A stretch of DNA of 64,000 nucleotides, from assembly GCF_004322755.1 (NCBI RefSeq), contig NZ_CP036401.1, positions 1,922,001 through 1,986,000 on the forward strand. The letters run 5' to 3'. Below the pieces are notes generated by a model that was given only the letters and a program-made list of their open reading frames with translations, was not told where the DNA came from and ran no database searches. The stretch comes from Pseudoduganella albidiflava (GTDB lineage: Bacteria; Pseudomonadota; Gammaproteobacteria; Burkholderiales; Burkholderiaceae_D). Shown here one piece after another: positions 9,499-18,897 of this stretch; the stretch's first letter is position 1, and every line of letters starts with the position of its first letter. A program made the position numbers and the translations under genes.

Positions 9499-9750
9499 AT
9501 GAACAGCCAAGCCACCACCGTCAGGGAAGCCATCGCCGTCGTCCTGCGCGCCTGCCGCGCCGCGCTGCCGTTTTTCCTCAGTATCGAAACGTGGCTGATG
9601 GTGGCCGTGGCCGCCACCACCGTGGGCGGCTTCTGGCTGGCGTTCATGGGCGACCTGCGCAGCCTGGTGCTGTTCGGCGGCGCGGTCGGCTACCTGGTGC
9701 TGCGCTCTGTGCTGCACGCGAAGCGCATCCTTGGCTGGCCGTTCGTATGA
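9499..9750 (+). CDS. Small membrane protein of unknown function
   Basis: From the ATG at 9499 the protein has 83 residues with two hydrophobic segments: ETWLMVAVAATTVGGFWLAF and RSLVLFGGAVGYLVLRSVL. A positive C-terminus (HAKRILGWPFV) follows. It is not recognised as a named family. An in-frame ATG at 9463 would add 12 residues; neither start has a strong ribosome-binding site. It sits 69 bp before the glutathione peroxidase on the same strand. Confidence 0.55.
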   Translation: MNSQATTVREAIAVVLRACRAALPFFLSIETWLMVAVAATTVGGFWLAFMGDLRSLVLFGGAVGYLVLRSVLHAKRILGWPFV

Positions 9751-9819
9751 ACCGGCAGCGCTGAAGCGCGCGCCGCCGCGCGCCGGTACAATGGCCTTTC
9801 CAACAACGAAAGGACCGCC

Positions 9820-10365
9820 ATGGGCGCACTGCACGACATCCCCCTGAAACGCATCGACGGCACCGACGACACGCTGGCCGCGCACCGCGGCAAGGTGCTC
9901 CTGGTCGTCAACGTCGCCTCCAAGTGCGGCCTCACGCCGCAATACGCCGGCCTCGAGGCGCTGTACCAGGACAAGCGCGCGCAGGGCCTGGAAGTGCTGG
10001 GCTTTCCCGCCAACGACTTCATGGGCCAGGAACCGGGCAGCGACGAGGAGATCAGTTCCTTCTGTTCGCTGAACTACGACGTCAAGTTCCCGCTGTATTC
10101 CAAGATCTCCGTGCTGGGCGAAACGCAGCATCCGCTGTATGCCGCACTGGTCGCGGCGAAGCCCGAAGCCACCGGCGACGGCCCGTTCCGCGAAAAGCTC
10201 ACGCAGTACGGCGTGCACCCGGCACGCAAGGAAGACGTGCTGTGGAACTTCGAGAAATTCCTCATCGGCCGCAACGGCGACGTGGCCGGCCGCTTCGCGC
10301 CGGACGTGACGGCCGACGATCCGCGCCTGGTAGCCGCGATCGACGCCGAACTCGCCAAGGCCTGA
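9820..10365 (+). CDS. Glutathione peroxidase family thiol peroxidase
   Basis: This 181-residue protein covers the whole family length. The peroxidatic cysteine is C36 in VASKCGLTPQY, a cysteine rather than selenocysteine. The catalytic glutamine lies in FMGQEPGS, and tryptophan and asparagine in VLWNFEKF complete the tetrad. The usual CNQF segment is ANDF here, so the resolving cysteine of thioredoxin-dependent members is missing at that position. It should reduce hydroperoxides in the cytoplasm. A purine-rich AAAGGA lies before the ATG. Confidence 0.92.
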   Translation: MGALHDIPLKRIDGTDDTLAAHRGKVLLVVNVASKCGLTPQYAGLEALYQDKRAQGLEVLGFPANDFMGQEPGSDEEISSFCSLNYDVKFPLYSKISVLGETQHPLYAALVAAKPEATGDGPFREKLTQYGVHPARKEDVLWNFEKFLIGRNGDVAGRFAPDVTADDPRLVAAIDAELAKA

Positions 10366-10432
10366 GCGCACTGCGCCGCGTGATCAACCATCCGCGCGGC
10401 CCTCGCGCACCCACTGACCTTCCCGGCATGCC

Positions 10433-11377
10433 ATGGAACTGATCGACATCGTGCTGAAGGCGGGCCGCTCGGCCGTCGAACTGTCGCTGTTCATCCTGCT
10501 GCCCATCATGGTCGTCATGCTGTGCCTGATGCGCTTGCTGGAAGCGCGCGGCGTGACGGACTGGGTGGTGGCCAAACTGGCGCCCGTGCTGAAGCCGGTC
10601 GGCCTCACCGGCCTGAGCGTGTTCGCCGCGCTGCAGATCAGCTTTGTCAGCTTCGCCGCGCCGATCGCCACGCTGGCGATGATGGAACAGCGCGGCGCGT
10701 CCGACCGCCACCTGGCCGCCACGCTGGCGATGGTGTTCGCCATGGGCCAGGCCAACGTGATGTTCCCGATGGCCGCGCTGGACCTGCGGCTCGGCTTCGC
10801 GCTCGCGGTGTCGCTGGCCGGCGGCCTGCTCGCGGCGGCGGTCACGTATTACGGCTTTGGCCGCCGCCTGTCCGCCGCCGAAAAACCGATGGACGAGACG
10901 CTGAAGCACCCGGTGGCCGAAGATGGCAAGGGTGTCCTCGACGTGATCAACCGCGCGGGGGCGGAAGCGTTCAGGATCGCCGTGGGCGTGATCCCGATGC
11001 TGGTGCTGTCGATGGTCGCCATCACCATCCTGCGCGGGCTCGGGCTGTTCGCCTGGCTCACCGGCCTGCTTGCGCCGCTGCTGCAGGCCGCCGCCATCGA
11101 TCCGAGCCTGGTGCTGCTGACGCTGACGAAGGCGCTGGCCGGCGGCACGGCGGTATTCGGCCTGCTGGACGACATGCACCGTGAAGGCACCGCCCAGATC
11201 CCCCATGCCGTCCTGGTCAACCAGAGCGCGGGCTGGCTGATCCACACGATGGACGTTCCCGGCGTGGCCATCCTGATCTCCGCCGGCAAGCGCGTGGCCA
11301 GTGTCTGCGCGCCGGCGGTCCTGGGTGGCTGCGTCGGCATCGCGGCGCGCACGGCCGCCCATGTCCTCTTCGGCTGA
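10433..11377 (+). CDS. Nucleoside-recognition (Gate) domain membrane protein
   Basis: The 314-residue protein has two related halves. Each is a set of hydrophobic helices with the Gate motif: LSLFILLPIMVVMLCLM in the first and AFRIAVGVIPMLVLSMV in the second. The linker carries the charged stretch RLSAAEKPMDETLKHP. The family is named after nucleoside transporter homology and includes SpmA/SpmB and YjiH-like proteins; no transported substrate is proven. It lies 67 bp after the glutathione peroxidase on the same strand. Confidence 0.8.
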   Translation: MELIDIVLKAGRSAVELSLFILLPIMVVMLCLMRLLEARGVTDWVVAKLAPVLKPVGLTGLSVFAALQISFVSFAAPIATLAMMEQRGASDRHLAATLAMVFAMGQANVMFPMAALDLRLGFALAVSLAGGLLAAAVTYYGFGRRLSAAEKPMDETLKHPVAEDGKGVLDVINRAGAEAFRIAVGVIPMLVLSMVAITILRGLGLFAWLTGLLAPLLQAAAIDPSLVLLTLTKALAGGTAVFGLLDDMHREGTAQIPHAVLVNQSAGWLIHTMDVPGVAILISAGKRVASVCAPAVLGGCVGIAARTAAHVLFG

Positions 11378-11460
11378 ATACTGCCGGGCTAGCCGTTGGG
11401 TGCATACCACGGCGTTTCACGCGGCATGGTTCAGCTCCGTCTTTGTGGAATAATCGACAA

Positions 11461-11500
11461 GCGGCATCCGACCGGCGACAGACCGGAAACAGGATGCCGC
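11461..11500. promoter_or_regulatory. Long-arm inverted repeat upstream of the aldehyde dehydrogenase
   Basis: GCGGCATCC (11461-11469) and GGATGCCGC (11492-11500) are perfect 9-bp arms separated by 22 bp, ending 64 bp before the dehydrogenase ATG. The interior contains the repeated ACCGG. It could be an activator or repressor site, or a leader hairpin. No regulator is assigned. Confidence 0.3.
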
Positions 11501-11564
11501 GGCGCTTGCATACCCTGCACCACGCGCAAGCGTTCCCACACTCCAACCGAGAACCGAGGACGAC

Positions 11565-13085
11565 ATGAATCTTGCCGACATCAGCAAACTGGGCGTTGCC
11601 AACCCCTTCCGCGAACGCTACGACAACTACATCGGCGGCCGCTTCACCGCGCCGGTGAAAGGCGAATACTTCGCCAACGTCACGCCGATCACGGGCCAGC
11701 CATTCTGCGAGGTGGCCCGCTCGTCGGCCGAAGATATCGAACTCGCACTCGATGCCGCCCACGCGGCCCGCGAAGCGTGGGGCAAGACATCCCCCGCTGA
11801 ACGCGCCAACATCCTGAACCGCATCGCCGACCGCATGGAGCAGAACCTGGAACTGCTGGCCACCGCCGAGACCATCGACAACGGCAAGCCGATCCGCGAA
11901 ACCAAGGCGGCCGACATTCCCCTCGCCATCGACCACTTCCGCTATTTCGCCAGCTGCATCCGCACGCAGGAGGGCGCGATTTCCACCATCGACGATGAAA
12001 CCTACGCCTATCACTTCCACGAGCCGCTGGGCGTGGTGGGGCAGATCATCCCTTGGAACTTCCCGATCCTGATGGCGGTATGGAAGCTGGCGCCCGCGCT
12101 GGCGGCCGGCAATTGCGTGGTGCTGAAACCGGCCGAGCAGACCCCGGCCTCGATCATGGTGCTGGTGGAGCTGGTGGGCGACCTGCTGCCGGCCGGCGTG
12201 CTCAATATCGTCAACGGCTACGGGCTGGAGGCGGGCAAGCCGCTGGCATCCTCGAAGCGCATCGCCAAGATCGCGTTTACCGGCGAAACCGCCACCGGCC
12301 GGCTGATCATGCAGTACGCCGCGCAGAACCTGATTCCCGTCACGCTGGAACTGGGCGGCAAGTCGCCGAACATCTTCTTCGCCGACGTGATGGACGCGGA
12401 CGACGACTACTTCGACAAGTGCCTGGAAGGCTTCGCGATGTTCGCGCTGAACCAGGGCGAGGTGTGCACCTGCCCGTCGCGCGTGCTGGTGCAGGAATCG
12501 ATCTACGAGAAATTCATCGAACGGGCGCTGGCGCGCGTGGCCAAGATCCGGGCCGGCAACCCGCTGGACGCGAACACGATGATCGGCGCCCAGGCATCGC
12601 AGGAGCAGCTGGAAAAGATCCTGTCGTACCTCGACATCGGCCGCCAGGAAGGTGCCGAGGTGCTGGCCGGCGGCGAACGGGCCAGCCACGAAGGCGACCT
12701 GTCCGGCGGCTTCTACGTGCGGCCCACCGTGTTCAGGGGCGACAACAAGATGCGCATCTTCCAGGAAGAGATCTTCGGCCCGGTGGTCTCGGTGACCACC
12801 TTCAAGGATGAAGCCGACGCGCTGCGCATCGCCAACGACACGCTGTACGGCCTGGGCGCCGGCCTGTGGACGCGCGACGGCGCGCGCGCCTTCCGCGTCG
12901 GCCGGGCCATCCAGGCCGGGCGCGTGTGGACCAACTGCTACCACCTGTATCCGGCCCATGCCGCGTTCGGCGGCTACAAGCAGTCCGGCATCGGCCGCGA
13001 AAACCACAAGATGATGCTCGACCATTACCAGCAGACCAAGAACCTGCTGGTGAGCTACAGCCCGAAAGCGCTGGGGTTCTTCTGA
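11565..13085 (+). CDS. Aldehyde dehydrogenase (ExaC/AcoD-like, NAD-dependent)
   Basis: The 506-residue enzyme oxidises aldehydes, probably acetaldehyde or other short-chain aldehydes, to acids. N165 (PWNFP), E262 (LELGGKSPN) and C301 ([11 protein letters not shown]) are the catalytic residues of the superfamily. The GEVCTCPSR form with a second cysteine two residues on is typical of the AldB/ExaC/AcoD branch. The C-terminal [16 protein letters not shown] is standard. GAGGAC precedes the ATG. Its stop overlaps the start of the DUF779 gene (TGATG), a pairing seen repeatedly with this branch, so the two are translationally coupled. Confidence 0.93.
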   Translation: MNLADISKLGVANPFRERYDNYIGGRFTAPVKGEYFANVTPITGQPFCEVARSSAEDIELALDAAHAAREAWGKTSPAERANILNRIADRMEQNLELLATAETIDNGKPIRETKAADIPLAIDHFRYFASCIRTQEGAISTIDDETYAYHFHEPLGVVGQIIPWNFPILMAVWKLAPALAAGNCVVLKPAEQTPASIMVLVELVGDLLPAGVLNIVNGYGLEAGKPLASSKRIAKIAFTGETATGRLIMQYAAQNLIPVTLELGGKSPNIFFADVMDADDDYFDKCLEGFAMFALNQGEVCTCPSRVLVQESIYEKFIERALARVAKIRAGNPLDANTMIGAQASQEQLEKILSYLDIGRQEGAEVLAGGERASHEGDLSGGFYVRPTVFRGDNKMRIFQEEIFGPVVSVTTFKDEADALRIANDTLYGLGAGLWTRDGARAFRVGRAIQAGRVWTNCYHLYPAHAAFGGYKQSGIGRENHKMMLDHYQQTKNLLVSYSPKALGFF

Positions 13086-13495
13086 TGGCACCGGCCGACG
13101 CGGTGGCGCATCCCGTCGCCCGCGTGACCGCGACCCCCGCCGCGCTGGCCTTCATCGGCGAGCTGCGGGGGCGGCACGGTCCGCTGATGTTCTTCCAGTC
13201 CGGCGGCTGCTGCGACGGCAGCGCGCCGATGTGCTATCCGGACGGCGAGTTCAATGTGAGCGACACGGATGTCCGCCTGGGCGAACTGGATGGCGCGCCG
13301 TTCTACATGGGCGCCGAGCAGTTCGCCTACTGGGAGCACACGCAGCTGATCATCGACGTGGTCGAGGGCAATGGCGGCATGTTCTCGCTCGATAACGGCA
13401 CCGGGCGGCGCTTCCTGGTGCGCTCCCGGCTGTTCACGGACGAGGAGTGCGGGCAGTTGCAGCGTCAGCCGGCCGGCAAGCCCGGCAGCCGGTAG
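13085..13495 (+). CDS. DUF779 domain-containing protein, coupled to the aldehyde dehydrogenase
   Basis: The 136-residue protein shows the DUF779 pattern: [19 protein letters not shown] near residue 35, then [20 protein letters not shown]. The clustered cysteines could bind metal or take part in redox chemistry; no biochemical role is established for the family. The start was chosen at the TGATG overlap with the upstream stop. The linkage to ExaC-like dehydrogenases suggests an accessory role in aldehyde oxidation, which is inference. Confidence 0.88.
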   Translation: MAPADAVAHPVARVTATPAALAFIGELRGRHGPLMFFQSGGCCDGSAPMCYPDGEFNVSDTDVRLGELDGAPFYMGAEQFAYWEHTQLIIDVVEGNGGMFSLDNGTGRRFLVRSRLFTDEECGQLQRQPAGKPGSR

Positions 13496-13534
13496 CAGCT
13501 TGTCGATCGGCAGAGGCAAGCGACGAGCTTGCTT

Positions 13535-13575
13535 CTGCTGATGATGCTGCTGCTGATGATGCTGCTGTTGATGAT
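13535..13575. repeat. CTG/ATG trinucleotide-rich tract
   Basis: A 41-bp stretch is built of CTGCTG and ATGATG blocks, repeated about three times with one CTGTTG variant. It lies between the DUF779 and DUF2200 genes. Slipped-strand expansion is the simplest origin; a length-variable leader for the DUF2200 gene is possible but unproven. Confidence 0.6.
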
Positions 13576-13596
13576 CAAGCAGCCGGAAGGGATGCC

Positions 13597-13944
13597 ATGA
13601 CCGAGCATCGAATCTATACGACACCGTTTGCCAGGCTGTACCCGATGTACGTGCAAAAGGCCGAACGCAAGGGGCGAACGAAAGACGAAGTCGACCGGAT
13701 CACCTGCTGGCTCACGGGCTACAGCCCGGCGCAGCTGGCGGCGGCCGCCGAAGGGCAGGGCGATGTCCGGGCCTTCTTCGATGGGGCGCCGGCGTTCCAT
13801 CCGCATGCCGCGCTGATCACGGGCCTGGTGTGCGGCGTGCGCGTCGAGAACGTCGAGGATCCGCTGATGCGCAGGATTCGCTACCTGGACAAGCTTGTCG
13901 ATGAGCTGGCGAAGGGCAAGTCGATGGAGAAGATCCTGCGCTGA
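13597..13944 (+). CDS. DUF2200 family protein
   Basis: From the ATG at 13597, preceded by GGAAGGGA, the protein has 115 residues. It matches the DUF2200 pattern: [34 protein letters not shown], and a C-terminal [20 protein letters not shown]. The family is small, cytosolic and functionally unassigned. A longer in-frame reading from 13447 runs through the DUF779 gene and the trinucleotide tract and is rejected because this start has a proper ribosome-binding site and matches the family N-terminus. Confidence 0.88.
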   Translation: MTEHRIYTTPFARLYPMYVQKAERKGRTKDEVDRITCWLTGYSPAQLAAAAEGQGDVRAFFDGAPAFHPHAALITGLVCGVRVENVEDPLMRRIRYLDKLVDELAKGKSMEKILR

Positions 13945-13952
13945 GCGGTCCA

Positions 13953-13989
13953 CGCGCGGCGGCGCCAGTGAGCATGGCACCGCCGCGCG
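13953..13989. terminator. GC-rich hairpin between convergent genes
   Basis: CGCGCGGCGG (13953-13962) and CCGCCGCGCG (13980-13989) are perfect 10-bp arms with a 17-nt loop, in the 57-bp gap between the DUF2200 gene and the convergent DUF4198 gene. A bidirectional terminator is the likely role, although neither side has a T-tract. Confidence 0.5.
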
Positions 13990-14001
13990 GGCCAGGCACG
14001 A

Positions 14002-14715
14002 TCAGTGCGCCGCTTCCGGCGCCATGACCGGGCCGGCCGGCAGCGCGGCCAGGCCCTTCGGCTGGCTGACCGTCAGCGACGTCACGTAGCTGGCGCTGGC
14101 ATAGGCCTTGCCCGCGCGTTCGCCGCCGGCCTTGTCCGTGTGCTTGGTCTCCAGCACGTACACGCCGCGCCACGGCAGGTCGAACTGCACCGCGCCCTGC
14201 TCGTCGGTGGTGGCTTCCTTCGCCCAGCCGCTCGGCACGGTGGCATTCACCGCCACCTTCGGCAGCGGCTGGCCTTTGTAGAACACCTTGAATTGCCCGG
14301 CCTTGCCGGTGGGGACGATGTCCAGCGCCAGCTTCGGCGCCTGGGCGGCGAAGTTCGTCACCAGGCGCGCGGCGGGAATCCACACATGCGTGCTGACCTG
14401 GCCATCCTTGGTGGTTTCCCACGACGGGTAGTTGGCTTCCTCGGCCACGATCGATTCGCCGGCGGCCGGCGCGGCGGACAGCACGAAGCCTTTCGCGGTC
14501 TTGTCCGCCGTCAGCGCGCGCTCGCCGGCCGCACCGATCAGCGTGGCGCTCGGGGCGACGAACTTGTCCAGCAGGCCGGGCGTGGTCTCGCGCTGGTTCA
14601 GGGCGAACTCGCCGAACTGCAGCTTGACGGTCTTGCCGTCCTGTTCCAGCCAGACATGGTGGGCGTGGGCGGCCGGGGCGGCCAGGATGGCGAGGGAGAG
14701 CAGCAGTTTGTTCAT
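14002..14715 (-). CDS. DUF4198 periplasmic protein, probably metal-uptake related
   Basis: With the ATG at 14715 the protein has 237 residues and a signal peptide ending AHAHH. The mature N-terminus HHVWLEQDGKTVKLQFGEF matches DUF4198, a family often encoded beside TonB receptors and cobalt, nickel or iron uptake genes. The middle LPKVAVNATVPSGWAKEATT and GVYVLETKHTDKAGG have carboxypeptidase-regulatory-like beta character. An in-frame ATG at 14745 would only lengthen the leader and overlap the promoter. A Fur-box-like palindrome lies between its probable -35 and -10 elements, so expression is probably iron-repressed. Confidence 0.85.
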   Translation of the reverse strand: MNKLLLSLAILAAPAAHAHHVWLEQDGKTVKLQFGEFALNQRETTPGLLDKFVAPSATLIGAAGERALTADKTAKGFVLSAAPAAGESIVAEEANYPSWETTKDGQVSTHVWIPAARLVTNFAAQAPKLALDIVPTGKAGQFKVFYKGQPLPKVAVNATVPSGWAKEATTDEQGAVQFDLPWRGVYVLETKHTDKAGGERAGKAYASASYVTSLTVSQPKGLAALPAGPVMAPEAAH

Positions 14716-14747
14716 GGGTGAGGATCGAAGGTTGATGGCAGGCATGC

Positions 14748-14777
14748 ATTGTAATGCGAATCATTCGCAATTGACAA
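14748..14777 (-). promoter_or_regulatory. Promoter with embedded Fur-box-like 7-1-7 palindrome
   Basis: Read on the minus strand, TTGTCA (14777-14772) and TACAAT (14753-14748) form -35 and -10 hexamers with an 18-bp spacer. The spacer contains TGCGAAT-C-ATTCGCA (14755-14769, plus strand), a perfect 7-1-7 inverted repeat of the Fur operator layout. The outer bases extend it to 19 of 21 symmetric positions. It lies 33-62 bp upstream of the DUF4198 start. A repressor bound here would block RNA polymerase directly. Confidence 0.7.
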
Positions 14778-14843
14778 ACAGTACCGTCATCGCCGCCGCA
14801 ATCCCCGCTTGCCGCGACCATGGCTGCGGTCGCGGCTGCCGGC

Positions 14844-16061
14844 TCAGCAGGCCGTCGGCTTCACCCGTTCGACTTCCAGGCCGAACAGGGGGCGCAGGCG
14901 CGTGCCCACCACGTTGCCGAGGAATGCCATGACCAGCCACAGCCAGCCGTGCAGGCTGCCGGACACGATGCCGCTGAAGTAGGCGCCGATATTGCAGCCA
15001 TACGCCAGCCGTGCGCCATAGCCCAGCAGCAGGCCTCCGGCGACGGCCGCCACCAGCGAGCGCAGCGGAATGCGCCACACGGGGGCATAGCGGCCGGCCA
15101 GCGCCGCGGCCAGCATGGCACCGAGCACGATGCCGATATCCATCACGGACGTCACGTCCTGCCATACCGGCGCGGCCAGTGCTGCGGCGTTCTTGGCGGT
15201 GGACCAGTAAGTCCAGCTGCCGACGTCGATGCCCAGCAGCGCCGCGCCCTTGGCGCCCCACAGCGCGAACGCCGACGTCACGCCCCACGGCCGGCCGGAC
15301 AAGGCCAGCGTGGCGAAATTGAGCAGCACCAGGGCGATCGCGCCCGCCACCAGCGGCCACGGGCCGTGCAGCCACGGCGACGTGTGCGCCGGCTGCGTGT
15401 GCGCCGCAACGAGCTTGCCGTGGCGGCGCTTTTCAACGACGACGGTGATGGCGGCGATCAGCGCGAAAACGAGCCAGTTCAATGCCAGCGCGGGCGCCAG
15501 GCCCAGCGCCTTGACGGCGGACACCGGTTCGAGCTGCGGCATCGATGTCCAGAACGGCATGTGCGCCGTGCCGATCACCGAGCCGGCGATGAACGCGATG
15601 AGCGTGACGACCATCCGCGTGCTGCCGCCGCCCACCGTGTACAGCGTGCCCGAAGCGCAGCCGCCGCCCAGCTGCATGCCGATGCCGAAGATGAAAGCGC
15701 CCACGATCACCGAGGTGCCCGCCGGCGACACGAGGCCGGTCACGGGATTTCCGAACAAATTGCCCGCCGCGAGGGCAGGGAAGAACAGCGCCACGCCGAT
15801 GGCGAGCATCAGCATCTGCGCGCGCAGGCCCGCACCACGGCCATCGGCGATGAACACGCGCCAGGCGGAGGTGAAACCGAACGCCGCGTGGTACAGCGAC
15901 ACGCCGAGCAGCGCGCCGACGACGTACAGCGCGGCCTGCTTCGGCCCCACTACCTGGGCGAGATACCACGCGCCGAGCACGATCAGGAACAGTGCCGCGC
16001 CGAGCGGTTTGGGATTGATGGCCGTACGGGCGGGGAGGGTTGCGGAGGTTGAAAGAGACAT
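14844..16061 (-). CDS. YeeE/YedE family (DUF395) sulfur-compound transporter
   Basis: The 405-residue integral membrane protein has about ten hydrophobic helices in two related halves. Each half has the family motif with a cysteine: GMQLGGGCASGTLYTVGGGS (C135) and RLAYGCNIGAYFSG (C356). In the characterised YeeE proteins such cysteines relay thiosulfate through the membrane, so sulfur-compound import is likely. The product ends with a third cysteine, which is unusual and unexplained. It stands between the DUF4198 gene and MerC on the same strand, with gaps of 128 and 275 bp, so it is probably a separate unit. No Fur-like site is seen directly upstream. Confidence 0.85.
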   Translation of the reverse strand: MSLSTSATLPARTAINPKPLGAALFLIVLGAWYLAQVVGPKQAALYVVGALLGVSLYHAAFGFTSAWRVFIADGRGAGLRAQMLMLAIGVALFFPALAAGNLFGNPVTGLVSPAGTSVIVGAFIFGIGMQLGGGCASGTLYTVGGGSTRMVVTLIAFIAGSVIGTAHMPFWTSMPQLEPVSAVKALGLAPALALNWLVFALIAAITVVVEKRRHGKLVAAHTQPAHTSPWLHGPWPLVAGAIALVLLNFATLALSGRPWGVTSAFALWGAKGAALLGIDVGSWTYWSTAKNAAALAAPVWQDVTSVMDIGIVLGAMLAAALAGRYAPVWRIPLRSLVAAVAGGLLLGYGARLAYGCNIGAYFSGIVSGSLHGWLWLVMAFLGNVVGTRLRPLFGLEVERVKPTAC

Positions 16062-16336
16062 GGCGAAAACACCGGCAAAATTTCGTAAGCCGTTATTTTC
16101 GCGCGTTTTTTTGTTTCGTGCAGGGCGTGGCGAGAAGGTGGAAATGCTGACAATGCCTTATGTGCTCATGCATTCGGCCGGGAACGGACGATCAAGCGCC
16201 TGGTGCGCTGCCACTTTGCCCGCGCCATGGCGGCGCACATCGAAGTGATCTGCCACGAAGCTACGACATCGGAACCGCTGTCACCTCTGACCCGTTACAG
16301 CGTTATCTCCGCCAGTGTCGATGCCGCCACCCACCA

Positions 16337-16738
16337 TCACCGCGAGCGGAAGATCCGCCCACCCGCGCAGCGCCGGCAGCAGATCCGGTTGCGCACGTGG
16401 GCGCCGAACAGCAGCAGGGCGCCGGCCACGCTGGCCACGGCTTCCGCGTCGTGCCCGAAGCGCGGTTCGACGACGAACATGGCGAGCGCCAGGCAGGCCA
16501 GGCCCGCGCCGCCGAGCAGCGGCACGGCGCGGCGGCGGTGCGCCAGGTAGCCCGGCCCGAGCGACAGCAGCGCGGCCACCACCGCAACGCCGAGCAGCAC
16601 TTCGTGCACGTGCCCGTCCTCGGCCCAGCTCATGGCCGGCAGCATGGCCAGCAGCACCGGCATGGCCAGGCAGTGGACCATGCACAGGGTGGAAGCGAAC
16701 AGGCCCGCGGCATCGGCCGCGCCGGTCAGTTTGTTCAT
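16337..16738 (-). CDS. MerC domain inner membrane protein
   Basis: The 133-residue protein has four hydrophobic segments and the MerC signature CMVHCLAMPVLL with C19 and C23. MerC was described as a mercuric-ion uptake protein, but there is no MerR, MerA or MerP here. The C-terminal RNRICCRRC adds three cysteines. It starts 21 bp after the TonB receptor stop on the same strand, so it shares that gene's Fur-controlled promoter. A role in moving the imported metal across the inner membrane is inference. Confidence 0.85.
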   Translation of the reverse strand: MNKLTGAADAAGLFASTLCMVHCLAMPVLLAMLPAMSWAEDGHVHEVLLGVAVVAALLSLGPGYLAHRRRAVPLLGGAGLACLALAMFVVEPRFGHDAEAVASVAGALLLFGAHVRNRICCRRCAGGRIFRSR

Positions 16739-16759
16739 GGCGATCTTTCGTCGATGGGG

Positions 16760-18859
16760 TCAGAAGAAATAGCGCAGCGAACCTTCGAGCTGCGTGCGGG
16801 GCACGGTCGACACCAGCAGGCCGGCGGCGGTGCCGTAGGCGATGTCGCTGGCGAATTCGTGCGGCTGGACCACCAGCGCCAGCGATGCCTGCACCCGGCC
16901 GGTCTCGTAGCCCGACTTCAGGCTGTAGCGCACGTAGGTCGGCATGTCGCGCTGCACGGACGGCGTGCCGCTGTAGTAGGGATTGCGGGCCGTGACATAC
17001 ACGTCGCCGTTCACCGTCAGCTTGCCGGGGCCCAGCGCGCCACGGTACTGCGCGCCGGCCTTCCACGTGTGCGCCGGCACGGACAGCAGCGCGCCGGCAC
17101 CCGGCGCCGGGTTGTCGAGCCGCGCGCGCAGGATGCGGCCGTAACTGAGGTAGGCGCTGGCCGCGCGCCCCGGCTGCCAGTTCACGTCGACTTCATAGCC
17201 GCGGCGCGTGGTCTGGCCGGCGGGCAGGAACACGTCCGGCGCGGTGTTGACGATCTCGTCGTCGTTCTCGATCGAATAGACCGATGCCGCCACGTTCCAG
17301 CCGGCGGCCGGGCGGGCCGCGATGCCCAGGTCGTGCGAGCGCACCTTGCTCGGATCGATGCCCGCGTTGACGCGGCCGCCCGGCGCGCCCAGCGGCCCGA
17401 GGCTGCCGCTGGCGCTGACCTGCTCGGCCGCCGGAGAGCGGAAACCCTGTGCCACGTTGGCGAACACGTCCAGGCCGGGATGCGCGCTCCACAACACGCC
17501 GTACTTCGGCGTGAACGCCGTGCCGCGGTAGGCGGTCGAGGCGGCCGGCAGCTTGCGGTTGACGATGTCGTAGTCGAAGCGGTCGTAGCGGGCGCCGGCA
17601 TGCAGCTTCAGTGCCGGCAGCACGCGGTACTGGCCCTGCACGAACGCGCCGTAGGTCAGCAGGTCGAGCTCCTGGTTGTTGACATAGTTCGCGGTGGGCT
17701 GGCGGTCGCGGTACTGGCGGCGCAGCGCGTCGCCCTTGTCCGCGCGGGCATCGACACCGGCCGTCAGCACGGCCTTGTCGCCGAAGCTCCACGTGTTGCC
17801 CGCGCGGCCGCCATGGATCGTACGGTCGTCGTAGCCGAAGGTGTGCAGGGCGGCGCTGTTGGCGATCGCCCGGCTGCGTTCGAAGTCCTCGGCGTATGCC
17901 GTGGCGAACCAGCCGTCCGCGCCGGTGGGCTGGCGGTTGAACACCAGGGTCTTGCGGTGCGCGCCGCCGAAGCCGGGCAGGCCGAACTGCGTGGCATGCG
18001 GGTCGAGCCCCGCTTCCAGCGCCGGAAGCGGCAGGTAGCCGGCGCCCGCGTAGTCGGAGCGGTAGTAGCTGGCCCGCACGCTGTAGATGCCGTCGCCGAG
18101 CGTCGTCGACAGTTTCCAGAACAGGTTGCTGCGGTCGTTGCTGGCGCCGTGGCGGAAGCCGTCGCCGCGGTAGCGGTCCGCCACCAGCAGCGAACGCACC
18201 GCGCCGTATTCGCCCGAGAGCGTGAGGGAGCCGCGCCGCCCGCCATGGCTGGCCAGCGTGACCGCCGCGCTGGACGGCGTGGCGGCGCCGCCTTCGCGGG
18301 TGGCGATGGCGACCGATCCGGCGCGGTTCTGGTCGCCGTACAGGGCCGAGACGGGGCCCTTGATCACGTCGATCGAGCCGATCATGTCGGCCGTCATCCA
18401 TTCGAGGAAGGCCGGGCCGTGGCCGGCGCCGCCCTGGCTGGACGGGATGTTCTGCGGCACGCCGTCGATCACGATCGCCGTGTCGGCGCCGTGCGTGCCC
18501 TGGGTGGCGAAACCGCGCATGCGAAAGCCGTTGCCCGTGTCGCCCTGGTCGATATTGTTGGCCACCACGCCGGGGATGCGCTGGAACACGTTCGAGATGT
18601 CGCGGCCGATGGGCAGCGTGGCGATATCGTCGGCCGTGATGGTGGTGACGCTGGCGGGCAGCGCGCCGGCTGCGGTGGACGGGGCCATGCGGTCGTCGCT
18701 TCGGCTGGCCCGGATCTCGACCACCTGCGCCGGCGCCATGTCGGCCGGTTCATCGGCGGCACATGCCGCACCGTGGACCGCGCAGGCGATGAAGACGGCC
18801 TGCGGCAAGGCGTGCACCGGAAACGGGGCGGGGAGGGAACGACGGGGCAGCGAAAGCAC
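16760..18859 (-). CDS. TonB-dependent outer membrane receptor, Fur-regulated
   Basis: The 699-residue protein has a signal peptide (FIACAVHGAACA), a TonB-box-like segment AQVVEIRAS at about residue 45, and a plug domain (GVVANNIDQG, AIVIDGVPQNIP, IDVIKGPVSALYG). A beta-barrel follows, ending in a terminal aromatic (SLRYFF). It should import a metal complex using TonB energy. The Fur box about 40 bp upstream and the downstream MerC gene point to iron or another transition metal. The ligand cannot be read from the sequence. Confidence 0.92.
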   Translation of the reverse strand: MLSLPRRSLPAPFPVHALPQAVFIACAVHGAACAADEPADMAPAQVVEIRASRSDDRMAPSTAAGALPASVTTITADDIATLPIGRDISNVFQRIPGVVANNIDQGDTGNGFRMRGFATQGTHGADTAIVIDGVPQNIPSSQGGAGHGPAFLEWMTADMIGSIDVIKGPVSALYGDQNRAGSVAIATREGGAATPSSAAVTLASHGGRRGSLTLSGEYGAVRSLLVADRYRGDGFRHGASNDRSNLFWKLSTTLGDGIYSVRASYYRSDYAGAGYLPLPALEAGLDPHATQFGLPGFGGAHRKTLVFNRQPTGADGWFATAYAEDFERSRAIANSAALHTFGYDDRTIHGGRAGNTWSFGDKAVLTAGVDARADKGDALRRQYRDRQPTANYVNNQELDLLTYGAFVQGQYRVLPALKLHAGARYDRFDYDIVNRKLPAASTAYRGTAFTPKYGVLWSAHPGLDVFANVAQGFRSPAAEQVSASGSLGPLGAPGGRVNAGIDPSKVRSHDLGIAARPAAGWNVAASVYSIENDDEIVNTAPDVFLPAGQTTRRGYEVDVNWQPGRAASAYLSYGRILRARLDNPAPGAGALLSVPAHTWKAGAQYRGALGPGKLTVNGDVYVTARNPYYSGTPSVQRDMPTYVRYSLKSGYETGRVQASLALVVQPHEFASDIAYGTAAGLLVSTVPRTQLEGSLRYFF

Positions 18860-18897
18860 GGCGGGGCTCCAGGATCATTGGCAGGCCTGAACTATAC

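Noticed and set aside
11495..11510. Sigma-54 promoter TGCCGC-N5-TTGCA before the aldehyde dehydrogenase
   Set aside because: The spacing is right but the invariant GG of the -24 element is GC and another base differs, so the match is too weak.
16337..16738. Mercury resistance operon
   Set aside because: Only MerC is present; there is no MerR, MerT, MerP or MerA, and the promoter context is a Fur box.
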